From a virus: a stretch of 56,938 nucleotides of DNA. Positions 22,553 through 28,979 of this stretch are shown piece by piece. The position numbers and the translations under genes are program-made. Position 1 is the stretch's first letter; each line of letters opens with the position of its first letter. The notes under the pieces are model-generated. The model did not search any database and was not told the origin of the DNA. It was given only the letters and a program-made list of their open reading frames with translations. The DNA lies in IMG/VR virus record IMGVR_UViG_3300022602_000115, positions 1 to 56,938 of that record; one strand, 5' to 3'.

Positions 22553-22989
22553 ATTGTTTTTGTTTAGTGCTATCATGCCGATTTGTCAACAATGTAGCTA
22601 GCACTGACAAGCGAATAGCAGTTATATCAGGATCCGTTCCTCGCACAGTTGGACCCGAATAGTCATAGCGTCCTATGACGATACCTTGATAACACTAAAC
22701 AAAAACAATTATGGTAGGAAAGGTCGCCCAATCCTTTCTTTACTACGAGACTTGTTTATAACCTCTACCATATTAAATTATACTGGGGTATTTAGCAACA
22801 ACTCTCACCCGAGAGATAGCCACGTAGTCGTCCTACGATTGGTCGCATTATACATTACAATCCAATAATATCCAGCGTCCTCCTGATATAATCTCAAGGT
22901 TTCGTGTAAACTTAAAGTGGTCAGGACGGCTCCTGATTAACACCAAATTAAGCTACCTACTGGTATTGGCAACCCAATACAATTTAATA
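22553..22989 (-). ncRNA. large inverted-repeat-clamped RNA between tRNA-Glu and tRNA-Tyr
   Basis: 437 bases without a convincing ORF. Repeats: 17 bp perfect (22553-22569 with 22693-22709) ending at the 5' end of tRNA-Tyr; 8 bp (22710-22717 with 22765-22772) around an inner GAAAGG/CCTTTC stem; 13 bp (22767-22779 with 22981-22993) whose 5' strand on the transcript is the ACCA end of tRNA-Glu. The last two share ACCATA (22767-22772), so they compete or switch. Class unknown; large ornate phage RNAs such as GOLLD or ROOL are known beside tRNAs. Confidence 0.6.
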
Positions 22990-23064
22990 TGGTACTGCGT
23001 ACGAGAGTCGAACTCGTCTTCTCAGGTTGAAAACCTGATGTCCTAACCGATAGACGAACGCAGT
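22990..23064 (-). tRNA. tRNA-Glu(TTC)
   Basis: Acceptor ACTGCGT/ACGCAGT, loop TTTTCAA, T loop TTCGACT, CCA encoded. Its ACCA 3' end begins a 13-bp inverted repeat completed 200 nt downstream. A GGTGGT/ACCACC hairpin (23067-23105) lies just upstream. Confidence 0.9.
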
Positions 23065-23165
23065 AAAGGTGGTGGTTTTGAAAAATCTGGAGACACCACC
23101 AACCAGTTTACTTATTACCTCATGCTTCCGACTTCACGTAAAGACTTAGAGAGGATTTTCAGAAT

Positions 23166-23243
23166 TTATTCTTTTGGAGCACCTGGAGCTTTACATCCCT
23201 TTACACCATTAAAATGCCATTTCCTGCAAAATACACATTCCAT
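23166..23243 (-). CDS. Cys-containing microprotein, 25 aa
   Basis: ATG at 23243 with AAGGA about 8 nt upstream, directly after two tandem promoters. MECVFCRKWHFNGVKGCK has a CxxC and a third Cys, a zinc-knuckle-like spacing. Short, but RBS and promoters support expression. Confidence 0.5.
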   Translation of the reverse strand: MECVFCRKWHFNGVKGCKAPGAPKE

Positions 23244-23272
23244 AACAAATCCTTTTTAACTTCAGAACCTTA

Positions 23273-23301
23273 ATTATATCTTAGTTTCAAATTAATGTCA
23301 A
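23273..23301 (-). promoter_or_regulatory. sigma70 promoter, second of a tandem pair
   Basis: TTGACA, 17 nt, TATAAT. Its start region (TTAAGGTTCTGAAGTT) is repeated in the promoter 88 bp upstream, so the pair looks like a duplication. Drives the distal tRNA unit. Confidence 0.8.
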
Positions 23302-23361
23302 GCATTATTTTCAACTATTTTAAAATTATTTTCAAGACTCCTTATCAACTTCAGAACCTTA

Positions 23362-23389
23362 ATTATACTCTATTTGGTATAAATGTCAA
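23362..23389 (-). promoter_or_regulatory. sigma70 promoter, first of a tandem pair
   Basis: TTGACA, 16 nt, TATAAT, directly after the terminator at 23399. Confidence 0.8.
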
Positions 23390-23398
23390 GCAATTTAA

Positions 23399-23428
23399 AT
23401 AATAACCTTACCAGTGTAAGGGTTATTT
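23399..23428 (-). terminator. hairpin ending the proximal tRNA unit
   Basis: AATAACC(C)TTA...TAAGGTTATT on the minus strand, beginning 1 nt after the CCA of tRNA-Cys. Same family as the other CCCTA/TAGGG hairpins. Confidence 0.6.
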
Positions 23429-23504
23429 TGGAGTACGTGATAGGAATCGAACCTACATAAAACAGGGTTGCAAACTGTTCCCTAGCCATTCGGGTCACAC
23501 GTAC
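23429..23504 (-). tRNA. tRNA-Cys(GCA)
   Basis: Acceptor GTACGTG/CACGTAC, loop TTGCAAC with one mismatch at the top of the stem, CCA encoded. Confidence 0.9.
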
Positions 23505-23509
23505 ATATT

Positions 23510-23588
23510 TGGTACCTCGAGTGAGATTCGAACTCACAGAATCTTCTCCTTTTGAGAGAGACGACTTTACCAATTTGTCCATCGAGGC
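23510..23588 (-). tRNA. tRNA-Leu(CAA)
   Basis: Acceptor GCCTCGA, stem TCTCT/GGAGA, loop CTCAAAA, T loop TTCGAAT, CCA encoded; short variable region. Confidence 0.9.
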
Positions 23589-23589
23589 A

Positions 23590-23664
23590 TGGTGGGCTCA
23601 CCGAGATTCGAACTCGAACCTTATCAATTATGAGTTGACGGCACTACCTTTATGCTATAAGCCC
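23590..23664 (-). tRNA. tRNA-Met(CAT), elongator-like
   Basis: Acceptor GGGCTTA/TGAGCCC, stem GTCAA/TTGAT, loop CTCATAA, CCA encoded. Confidence 0.9.
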
Positions 23665-23670
23665 AACAAC

Positions 23671-23745
23671 TGGGGCGGCAAGAAGGAATCGAACCCTCAT
23701 TCGTAGGGTAGAAGCCTACTGTATTGTCCATTATACGATCGCCGC
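23671..23745 (-). tRNA. tRNA-Arg(TCT)
   Basis: Acceptor GCGGCGA/TTGCCGC, stem GTAGG/CCTAC, loop CTTCTAC, CCA encoded. Confidence 0.95.
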
Positions 23746-23751
23746 AAAAAC

Positions 23752-23837
23752 TGGTACGAGTGGAGGGACTTGAACCCTCAATCCATTACTGGCGACAGAT
23801 TTTAAGTCTGTAGTGTATACCATTCCACCACACTCGC
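23752..23837 (-). tRNA. tRNA-Leu(TAA)
   Basis: 86 nt with variable arm, acceptor GCGAGTG/CACTCGT, stem ACAGA/TCTGT, loop CTTAAAA, CCA encoded. Confidence 0.95.
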
Positions 23838-23839
23838 AT

Positions 23840-23929
23840 TGGCAGTGAGTCAGGGAGTCGAACCCTGTGACCTGCTTTCACAAGTCTACGGATTAGCAAT
23901 CCGCTGCATTACCATCCTGCCCACTCACT
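23840..23929 (-). tRNA. tRNA-Ser(GCT)
   Basis: 90 nt with long variable arm, acceptor AGTGAGT/ACTCACT, stem GCGGA/TCCGT, loop TTGCTAA. Its 5' end overlaps the TAG stop of the phosphoesterase gene by 2 nt. Confidence 0.95.
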
Positions 23930-24482
23930 AATAATTGCCATTGGTAAATCCTACTGTACCACCCTCATCTTTAATCTTTTGGATTACTTGCTCAAACAAG
24001 ATGGGTCTGAAGTCTGTTTGTTCAACGCAGACAGAGTGGTACCTCGGATCAATTTTACCATTCAACATAACACGATTACTATGCAAGTGACCATGAATGT
24101 TAACACCAAATCTACCCAACGAATCGCTATGAATAGGTATGTGGCTTAAGATCATTCCATTCATCACGTGGTATGCACGTAACTCACGAAAGTGTTCACG
24201 GTAGTCGTCATCTTTAAAGATGTCATGGTTACCACGAATTAAAACCTTATCGCCATTTAACCTACGCATGATTCCCAATGCTTTGCGATTGATAACAACA
24301 TCACCAAGATGATAAACTTTATCTGTTGGCTTTACTGTTTCGTTCCACATTTTAACCATGGCTTCATCCATTTCTTCGGCATTATCCCATGGTCTTAATT
24401 TTGTCACACCATCGTCACGAGTGAACCTGCATACACCAGCATGACCGAAGTGCGTATCACTTACTAAAAATACACTTGGCAT
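23928..24482 (-). CDS. calcineurin-like metallophosphoesterase, 184 aa
   Basis: ATG at 24482 (GGAG 7 nt upstream) chosen over TTG at 24488. Motifs: DTHFGH, HLGDV, RGNHD, SHIP and HGHLH, the full metallophosphatase metal-site set. Phosphodiesterase or phosphatase; within a tRNA array an RNA end or 2',3'-cyclic phosphate substrate is attractive but unproven. Ends TAG TGA, tandem stops, where the TAG overlaps tRNA-Ser. Own promoter at 24510. Confidence 0.85.
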   Translation of the reverse strand: MPSVFLVSDTHFGHAGVCRFTRDDGVTKLRPWDNAEEMDEAMVKMWNETVKPTDKVYHLGDVVINRKALGIMRRLNGDKVLIRGNHDIFKDDDYREHFRELRAYHVMNGMILSHIPIHSDSLGRFGVNIHGHLHSNRVMLNGKIDPRYHSVCVEQTDFRPILFEQVIQKIKDEGGTVGFTNGNY

Positions 24483-24509
24483 ATACAACTCCTTTTCAAT
24501 TTAATCATT

Positions 24510-24538
24510 ATTATACCTTACTTCTTAATCAAAGTAAA
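24510..24538 (-). promoter_or_regulatory. sigma70-type promoter for the phosphoesterase
   Basis: TTTACT, 17 nt, TATAAT, in the gap after tRNA-Ser(TGA). Confidence 0.8.
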
Positions 24539-24548
24539 GCATTATTTT

Positions 24549-24642
24549 TGGCGGAGAGCAGAGGAGTCGAACCCCATCCACATTTCTGCAGAACCCAGTT
24601 TTCAAGGCTGGTCGGGGAACCAACTCCCCTGCATTACTCTCC
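24549..24642 (-). tRNA. tRNA-Ser(TGA)
   Basis: 94 nt, long variable arm, acceptor GGAGAGT/GCTCTCC, loop CTTGAAA, CCA encoded. Confidence 0.95.
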
Positions 24643-24647
24643 ATATT

Positions 24648-24723
24648 TGGTACCCAATAGAGGAATCGAACCTCTACCTCTGCGTTCGTAGCACAGTATG
24701 ATCATCCATTTCACCAATCGGGC
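24648..24723 (-). tRNA. tRNA-Arg(ACG)
   Basis: Acceptor GCCCGAT/ATTGGGT, stem CTGTG/CGCAG, loop CTACGAA, CCA encoded. A34 would need a TadA-type deaminase for inosine. Confidence 0.95.
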
Positions 24724-24729
24724 ATAACT

Positions 24730-24803
24730 TGGTACCTCGTGACAGAATCGAACTGCCGTATCCCACTTGTAAGGAGGGTGTTTTACCATTCAACTAACGA
24801 GGC
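24730..24803 (-). tRNA. tRNA-Val(TAC)
   Basis: Acceptor GCCTCGT/ACGAGGT, loop CTTACAA with one stem mismatch, CCA encoded. Confidence 0.9.
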
Positions 24804-24809
24804 AAAATT

Positions 24810-24884
24810 TGGTGGACCGTAAGAGAATCGAACTCTTACCTCTGACGTGCAAAGCCAGCGTGCTCCCATTATCACTAACAGCCC
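24810..24884 (-). tRNA. tRNA-Ala(TGC)
   Basis: Acceptor GGGCTGT/ACGGTCC, stem CTGGC/GTCAG, loop TTTGCAC, CCA encoded. Confidence 0.95.
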
Positions 24885-24891
24885 AAAACAT

Positions 24892-24968
<77 letters not shown>

Positions 24969-24976
24969 ATAAAAAC

Positions 24977-25050
24977 TGGTGCTCCGCGACAGAATCGAAC
25001 TGCCGTCTTCGGATTACAAAACCGACATAATGCCATTATACTAGCAGAGC
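24977..25050 (-). tRNA. tRNA-Thr(TGT)
   Basis: Acceptor GCTCTGC/GCGGAGC, stem TCGGT/TCCGA, loop TTTGTAA, CCA encoded. Confidence 0.95.
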
Positions 25051-25053
25051 AAT

Positions 25054-25127
25054 TGGTTCCTTCGACAAGAATTGAACTTGTATCTATCGGTTATCAGCCG
25101 ATTGCTCTACCACTGAGCTACGAAGGA
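25054..25127 (-). tRNA. tRNA-Ile(GAT)
   Basis: Acceptor TCCTTCG/CGAAGGA, stem ATCGG/CCGAT, loop CTGATAA, CCA encoded. Confidence 0.95.
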
Positions 25128-25136
25128 ATAAAACTT

Positions 25137-25212
25137 TGGTGCAACCTGTAGGAATCGAACCTACTTCAATGGCTCTTCAGACCACCGCTATGACCACATC
25201 AGCTAAAGTTGC
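25137..25212 (-). tRNA. tRNA-Phe(GAA)
   Basis: Acceptor GCAACTT/AGGTTGC, loop CTGAAGA, T arm GTAGG/CCTAC, CCA encoded. Confidence 0.9.
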
Positions 25213-25214
25213 AT

Positions 25215-25290
25215 TGGGGTATTCTATGAGGATCGAACTCATACTATCTCGGTCACAGCGAGAGGTGCAGACCACTACACTAAGAACACC
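25215..25290 (-). tRNA. tRNA-His(GTG)
   Basis: Loop CTGTGAC; has the extra G at -1 opposite discriminator C73, the hallmark of histidine tRNA. CCA encoded. Confidence 0.95.
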
Positions 25291-25294
25291 ACTG

Positions 25295-25414
25295 ACCATA
25301 TAGAAACACACTCGGTGCTGATCAGGCACTTACAGGAATTGAACCTGCCACTCCGGAGTCCAGAGCTGTATCCAACAAACCAATGCGCTTGGTCTGAATG
25401 TGTTTTTATATGGT
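25295..25414 (-). repeat. clamp repeat unit 3 (inverted repeat)
   Basis: Strands 25295-25310 and 25399-25414, 16 bp with one mismatch; loop contains a T-arm-like element and TCTGG-ACT-CCGGA stem. Confidence 0.8.
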
Positions 25415-25550
25415 GTAGTAATTGGGTATCGAACCCAACTAGTCGTTTGTTTTACAAACAGGCGATATCATTTCCTGCCGCCATATGCCCCTCGGGTTTG
25501 CAATCCTGCTACGCATACGGTCAAACAACTTGTCGACCATGACTTACCAC
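25411..25550 (-). ncRNA. tRNA-like element with extra arms
   Basis: 140 nt closed by GTGGTAA/TTACTAC followed by A-CCA, with T arm TTGGG TTCGATA CCCAA. Between are five or so hairpins (TGGTC/GACCG, TATGC/GCATA, GGCG/CGCC, TGTTT/AAACG) instead of two. The TGTTT-GTAAAAC-AAACG loop could mimic an anticodon arm but gives no normal anticodon. May be an interrupted tRNA, a mimic, or a domain of the larger RNA. Confidence 0.45.
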
Positions 25551-25625
25551 CATATAGAAACACACTAGACGAGGCGACCTCGTGGCCACAAGTTCCTGCT
25601 TATCTCTAATGTGTTTTTATATGGT
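25549..25625 (-). repeat. clamp repeat unit 2 (inverted repeat)
   Basis: Strands 25549-25564 and 25610-25625, 16 bp with one mismatch; loop holds GTGGCCAC and CGAGG/CCTCG stems. Confidence 0.8.
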
Positions 25626-25698
25626 GTTGGATATGTGCATTTATCTACTGTCCAACACAATAGGTCATTTCGTAGCACATTACGCTATGATATTTACT

Positions 25699-25776
25699 AC
25701 CATATAGAAACACACTAACCTTGAAGAAGCCAGGTATAAATCTAGCAACGAATCAGCCAGTATGTTTTTATATGGT
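25699..25776 (-). repeat. clamp repeat unit 1 (inverted repeat)
   Basis: Strands 25699-25714 and 25761-25776; the 5' strand on the transcript overlaps the A-CCA of tRNA-Lys(TTT). Confidence 0.8.
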
Positions 25777-25846
25777 AGGGGCACAGAGAATCGAACTCTG
25801 ATTAATAGGTTAAAAGCCTACTACTTTGCCGTTAAGTTATACCCCC
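25773..25846 (-). tRNA. tRNA-Lys(TTT)
   Basis: Acceptor GGGGGTA/TGCCCCT, stem GTAGG/CCTAT, loop CTTTTAA, CCA encoded. Confidence 0.95.
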
Positions 25847-25850
25847 GAAT

Positions 25851-25926
25851 TGGTCCACTCAGTGAGATTCGAACTCACACCTCATTGATTAAGAGTCAAG
25901 TGCGCTACCATTAACGCTACGAGTGG
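25851..25926 (-). tRNA. tRNA-Lys(CTT)
   Basis: Acceptor CCACTCG/TGAGTGG, stem TTGA/TCAA, loop CTCTTAA, T loop TTCGAAT, CCA encoded. Confidence 0.95.
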
Positions 25927-26215
25927 GTTGTCGTAATTAATTTTATTTTACGTGCCAACCCAAGACCAATACGGGATCTTGAGCGACACTAGAGTTTACC
26001 TCGCTTCATGTCATTCTCCTGTTAAATTAAAAAAAGATTGGTTGCGATGTTGAGTACCTTACTGGCCAACGCTCAAGTTCATCCAGTCGCTTCTAGGTCA
26101 TAATCTGCGAGTAATTAATTCGCTTCATATCATCACTACCAAACAGAAATGCAATGCCCCACAACCATAGCAGATCATTACCAGCGGACTGCGATTTACG
26201 CAATGCATTTCTGTT
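25927..26215 (-). ncRNA. structured spacer with 15-bp clamp after tRNA-Gln
   Basis: 289 bases, no ORF. A perfect 15-bp inverted repeat (26139-26153 with 26204-26218) whose first strand on the transcript is the CCA end of tRNA-Gln plus AACAGAAATGCA. Farther down a direct repeat GTAATTAATT occurs at about 25935 and 26111, and an A/T-rich GTTAAATTAAAAAA element at 26022. Confidence 0.5.
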
Positions 26216-26289
26216 TGGCACCCGAGATAAGAATCGAACTTATACTAACAGAGTCAAAGTCTGTTGTGCTACCACTACACCACTCGGGA
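26216..26289 (-). tRNA. tRNA-Gln(TTG)
   Basis: First tRNA of the array. Loop CTTTGAC, acceptor TCCCGAG/CTCGGGT with a U-U at 1-72, T loop TTCGATT, CCA encoded. Confidence 0.9.
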
Positions 26290-26324
26290 ACATTTGGTAC
26301 GCAAATTTTTAAAGAACAGAAGCA

Positions 26325-26352
26325 ATTATACCTTAATTTATATTAATGTCAA
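26325..26352 (-). promoter_or_regulatory. consensus sigma70 promoter of the tRNA array
   Basis: TTGACA, 16 nt, TATAAT, about 35 nt upstream of tRNA-Gln. Likely start of the proximal tRNA unit (26289 to 23429). Confidence 0.85.
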
Positions 26353-26364
26353 ATTTCTTCTTTA

Positions 26365-26390
26365 ATAACCCTACTGGATAGTAGGGTATA
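26365..26390 (-). terminator. hairpin ACCCTAC/GTAGGGT before the tRNA promoter
   Basis: ACCCTAC-loop-GTAGGGT then TTATTAAAG on the minus strand; second of two terminators in tandem. Confidence 0.6.
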
Positions 26391-26426
26391 AAACAAAAAA
26401 CCCTCTAGACTTTCATCTTAGAGGGT
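26391..26426 (-). terminator. strong Rho-independent terminator
   Basis: ACCCTCTA-10 nt-TAGAGGGT followed by TTTTTGTTTT on the minus strand; insulates the tRNA promoter from the 26580 gene. Confidence 0.8.
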
Positions 26427-26457
26427 AGGATTGATAAAATAAACTTGTTAATTTACT

Positions 26458-26580
26458 TTAGCCATCCCACCCCTCATCATACTCAATCGCTGTGGCAACG
26501 AACTGTGGACGTGAGCATGTCCAGCCACTATTAAGTGGAAGATGTTTATTCAACGATCTGGATATGTTTAACGATTTCAT
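26458..26580 (-). CDS. possible leaderless small protein, 40 aa
   Basis: ATG at 26580 lies 7 nt after a TATAAT, so the transcript would begin at or next to the start codon; no RBS. Ends EYDEGWDG. Between a promoter and a strong terminator, it is a one-gene unit if real. Confidence 0.45.
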   Translation of the reverse strand: MKSLNISRSLNKHLPLNSGWTCSRPQFVATAIEYDEGWDG

Positions 26581-26587
26581 AGTAGAA

Positions 26588-26616
26588 ATTATACGTCTCT
26601 TTTGTTTAAATGTCAA
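26588..26616 (-). promoter_or_regulatory. consensus sigma70 promoter, leaderless layout
   Basis: TTGACA, 17 nt, TATAAT, then TTCTACT and the ATG of the 26458-26580 gene. Confidence 0.8.
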
Positions 26617-26625
26617 GTAAATTTA

Positions 26626-26655
26626 AAAATAACCCTACTTCTTGTAAGGTTATTT
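26626..26655 (-). terminator. hairpin terminator after the 26667 gene
   Basis: AATAACCTTAC/GTAGGGTTATT, followed by TTTAAAT on the minus strand and then the next -35 box. Confidence 0.7.
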
Positions 26656-26666
26656 ATTTATACATC

Positions 26667-26963
26667 TTAGTTCGGCACTAGGACGTATTGTTGATAATTA
26701 TTTTGAGGATTAATCATTAACTGGTAATGATAACCTACAGGTGGCACAGGTAATTGTGGTTGTTGATATACAACAGGTGGTTGCTGGACAATCACTGGTT
26801 GTTGCACAACAACAGGTGGACGAGCAAGTTCATAACCAATCACACCACCAATAACTGCTGGACCAACCCAACCATATGGATGGTATCCATAACCACGATA
26901 GCAACATGCCTCGGCAGATGCAACACCAGATAACAATACTAATGCTAGAATAAGTTTCTTCAC
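26667..26963 (-). CDS. exported Pro/Gln-rich protein, 98 aa
   Basis: Signal peptide MKKLILALVLLSGVASAEA, CCYRGYGYHPYG, then repeats of V(V/I)VQQP and YQQPQLPVPP. Likely secreted to the periplasm or surface; function unknown. Own promoter at 26985 and terminator at 26626, so an independently controlled unit. Confidence 0.75.
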   Translation of the reverse strand: MKKLILALVLLSGVASAEACCYRGYGYHPYGWVGPAVIGGVIGYELARPPVVVQQPVIVQQPPVVYQQPQLPVPPVGYHYQLMINPQNNYQQYVLVPN

Positions 26964-26984
26964 AATTATCTCCTTGTTAGACTT

Positions 26985-27013
26985 ATTATACTACATCTAT
27001 TTATAAATGTCAA
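26985..27013 (-). promoter_or_regulatory. sigma70 promoter; also contains TATAAATA
   Basis: TTGACA, 17 nt, TATAAT. The spacer contains TATAAATA, the T4 late-promoter octamer, so it might be used early and late. The -35 overlaps the stop of the halogenase gene. Confidence 0.75.
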
Positions 27014-28548
27014 GTTATTTCTGTTCTACCTTTTGTTCCATATGTTGCATAAAATGCCTTCGCCCAACCTTCTGTTGTGTAGCAGGTGTCCATCATTTTC
27101 TTTTTAAATGCTTCTTTTTCTGGAATAATTTTATTCTCATACACATAAATCGCATCTTGAGAGTTCAAATTATAAAGTCTATCTCTAATTTTATCTTTAT
27201 CGAATAGATGTAGAGCCTGTCCAACTGTCAGGAAACTGCCAGCTGAGTAAGCTGAGTAGAGATTGTATTCTCCAAGGATACCATTCCCCCACATATCAAC
27301 ATAATCTTTAACACGATCAGTCCAAGTCGAACGATCTTTTAGTTTTAACCAGTAAGAACTGTCAGTTCGTTTACCTCTGTAATGCAGATTTATAAAATCA
27401 ATCACACCTGTAGTTTGACGAAGCATCTCTTCGTTGTATAATTTCTTTTCTGCAACTCCAGTTTTATTGTATGGATCCCAGTACAAAGAAAGATTAACAA
27501 TACTATGAACAGCAACACCAAGACCATTAGACTCAAGTGGTTCTGCAAATCCAGTACTTATACCAACACCAATGACATTGTTTTTCCAAAATTCAGATGC
27601 CAAGTCTGGCTTATATGTAAACGATGCGATTGGATCAATTTTAATGTTAAATCTTTTTTCAGCTTCTTCAAGAGCCTGATCAGCAGTTATTTCTGTATTG
27701 TCGTAGATATATCCATTTCCGCTTCTATTTCGTATATTGATGTTCCAAGACCATCCATACTTCATAGCAGTTAGTTCAGTGTATGATTTATACTCAACCT
27801 CTTTACCCCACCAACCAAGAACTGATGAAGCAGGAAACTGTTGTGAGTAATCAATATATTTTACACCAAGAGCTTCTTTCAACAACAGTTTAGCAAAACC
27901 AGAACAATCAAAAAACCAATCTCCTTCAATAGAAGTGGCATCATCAAATATCAATGATAAAATATCACCAGTATCTCCATCATATGTATGTTTTACAAAT
28001 TTCTTTTCAAGTAACTTTACGCCTCGCACTAAACCAATCTTCTTAAGATAAGCAGCATTCGCTCTGCTATCGAAATGATACATTGGCATAATATACGCAT
28101 CATATCCTCTCTTGTCAGATGTAACATGAGGGATCATGTTGTTTTCTAAAAGACAATTCCAGTAATATGAATCGGATACGCTAATACCTTTGTCAAGAGT
28201 TATAAGATCATACAATTGATGTGTTATTGGAGCAGATTCTGCAATCTGTTTCTGTCTCTTATTTGTATCGATGACAGAATGTGTGAAAGTATGACCAAGA
28301 TCATACCAATCAACAAACTTTCCACCAAGTTTTGGCATTGCGTTTGTGTTGATAGCCCATTGAAACAAATCAATATCTAACTCTTCGAGCAAATTATTAA
28401 CAGCAAAAGAACCAGACTCTCCTGCAATAATTGGTGGTTTACTTGGATCTTCGACAACAGTTATATCAAGATTTTTCCATTTCTTTTTAAGAAACAAAGC
28501 CGTTAACCAACCAGCAGTTCCGCCACCAAGAATAACAATCTTTTTCAT
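27010..28548 (-). CDS. flavin-dependent tryptophan-halogenase family protein, 512 aa
   Basis: FAD loop ILGGGTAGW (6-14), GGKFVDW with K77 at the place of the catalytic Lys of PrnA (K79), WSWNI (266-270) as the WxWxIP signature with Ile but no Pro, and GFAEPLESNG (333-342) carrying the PrnA E346 equivalent. With Lys and Glu kept, chemistry may be retained, although phage family members have no proven substrate. Homologues occur in T4-like cyanophages. Coupled by overlap to dCMP deaminase and an uncharacterised partner. Confidence 0.85.
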   Translation of the reverse strand: MKKIVILGGGTAGWLTALFLKKKWKNLDITVVEDPSKPPIIAGESGSFAVNNLLEELDIDLFQWAINTNAMPKLGGKFVDWYDLGHTFTHSVIDTNKRQKQIAESAPITHQLYDLITLDKGISVSDSYYWNCLLENNMIPHVTSDKRGYDAYIMPMYHFDSRANAAYLKKIGLVRGVKLLEKKFVKHTYDGDTGDILSLIFDDATSIEGDWFFDCSGFAKLLLKEALGVKYIDYSQQFPASSVLGWWGKEVEYKSYTELTAMKYGWSWNINIRNRSGNGYIYDNTEITADQALEEAEKRFNIKIDPIASFTYKPDLASEFWKNNVIGVGISTGFAEPLESNGLGVAVHSIVNLSLYWDPYNKTGVAEKKLYNEEMLRQTTGVIDFINLHYRGKRTDSSYWLKLKDRSTWTDRVKDYVDMWGNGILGEYNLYSAYSAGSFLTVGQALHLFDKDKIRDRLYNLNSQDAIYVYENKIIPEKEAFKKKMMDTCYTTEGWAKAFYATYGTKGRTEIT

Positions 28549-28979
28549 TTCATCTTTTCCACATCAATGTAGCACTGGTGAAGAAAATCAATTCCAGATT
28601 GATCGCGATAAGAATTTCTATAAAATAGTTTACGAATACCAGCACCGTAAATCAATTTGGCGCAATCCATACATGGTGCGTGCGTTGTGTAGATATATGC
28701 TCCAATGCCAGACTCACCATCTCTTGCGAGTTTAGTGATGGCGTTCGCTTCAGCATGAATAACTTCTTTCTTTGTAACATCTTCTGCGACCATAGTTTGT
28801 GGATTAACAAAGCGATATTCGCACTCGTTACTCCAGCCAGAAGGTGTTCCATTGTAGCCGATAGAGATGATTCTATTGTCTTTTACAACAACAGCACCAA
28901 CCTTTAATCGTTTAGCAGTTGACAGCTGAGAAAATCTCTCAGCTGTATCCATAAATGCATCATCCCACTTTGTTGTCAT
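28545..28979 (-). CDS. dCMP deaminase
   Basis: Start at ATG 28979 (overlapping the upstream TGA) rather than 29000. 144 aa: zinc motif HAEANAI and PCMDC, plus GYNGTPSGW, the layout of phage and T4 Cd deoxycytidylate deaminases. Converts dCMP to dUMP, feeding ThyX (44.7 kb). Confidence 0.9.
   Translation of the reverse strand: MTTKWDDAFMDTAERFSQLSTAKRLKVGAVVVKDNRIISIGYNGTPSGWSNECEYRFVNPQTMVAEDVTKKEVIHAEANAITKLARDGESGIGAYIYTTHAPCMDCAKLIYGAGIRKLFYRNSYRDQSGIDFLHQCYIDVEKMK

Larger units (their letters stand above)
25291..25772 (-). ncRNA. ornate RNA with three copies of a 16-bp clamp
   Basis: 482 bases without a believable ORF. Three units each open with ACCATATAAAAACA(C/T)A and close with its partner TGTGTTTCTATATGGT. 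Between the first two units an 8-bp hairpin GTGTTGGA/TCCAACAC ends in CCA; between the last two is a tRNA-like body; the loop of the third holds a T-arm-like GCAGG TTCAATT CCTGT. All clamp strands can pair with each other, so alternative folds are possible. The first clamp strand starts at the ACCA of tRNA-Lys(TTT). Confidence 0.6.

Noticed and set aside
25295-25776. CRISPR array suggested by three spaced copies of ACCATATAGAAACACA
   Set aside because: Each copy is paired with an inverted partner and spacings are unequal; no cas genes; fits RNA stems.
26293-26300. Leftover TACCA upstream of tRNA-Gln as a further tRNA 3' end
   Set aside because: No acceptor partner or T arm; lies between the promoter and tRNA-Gln.
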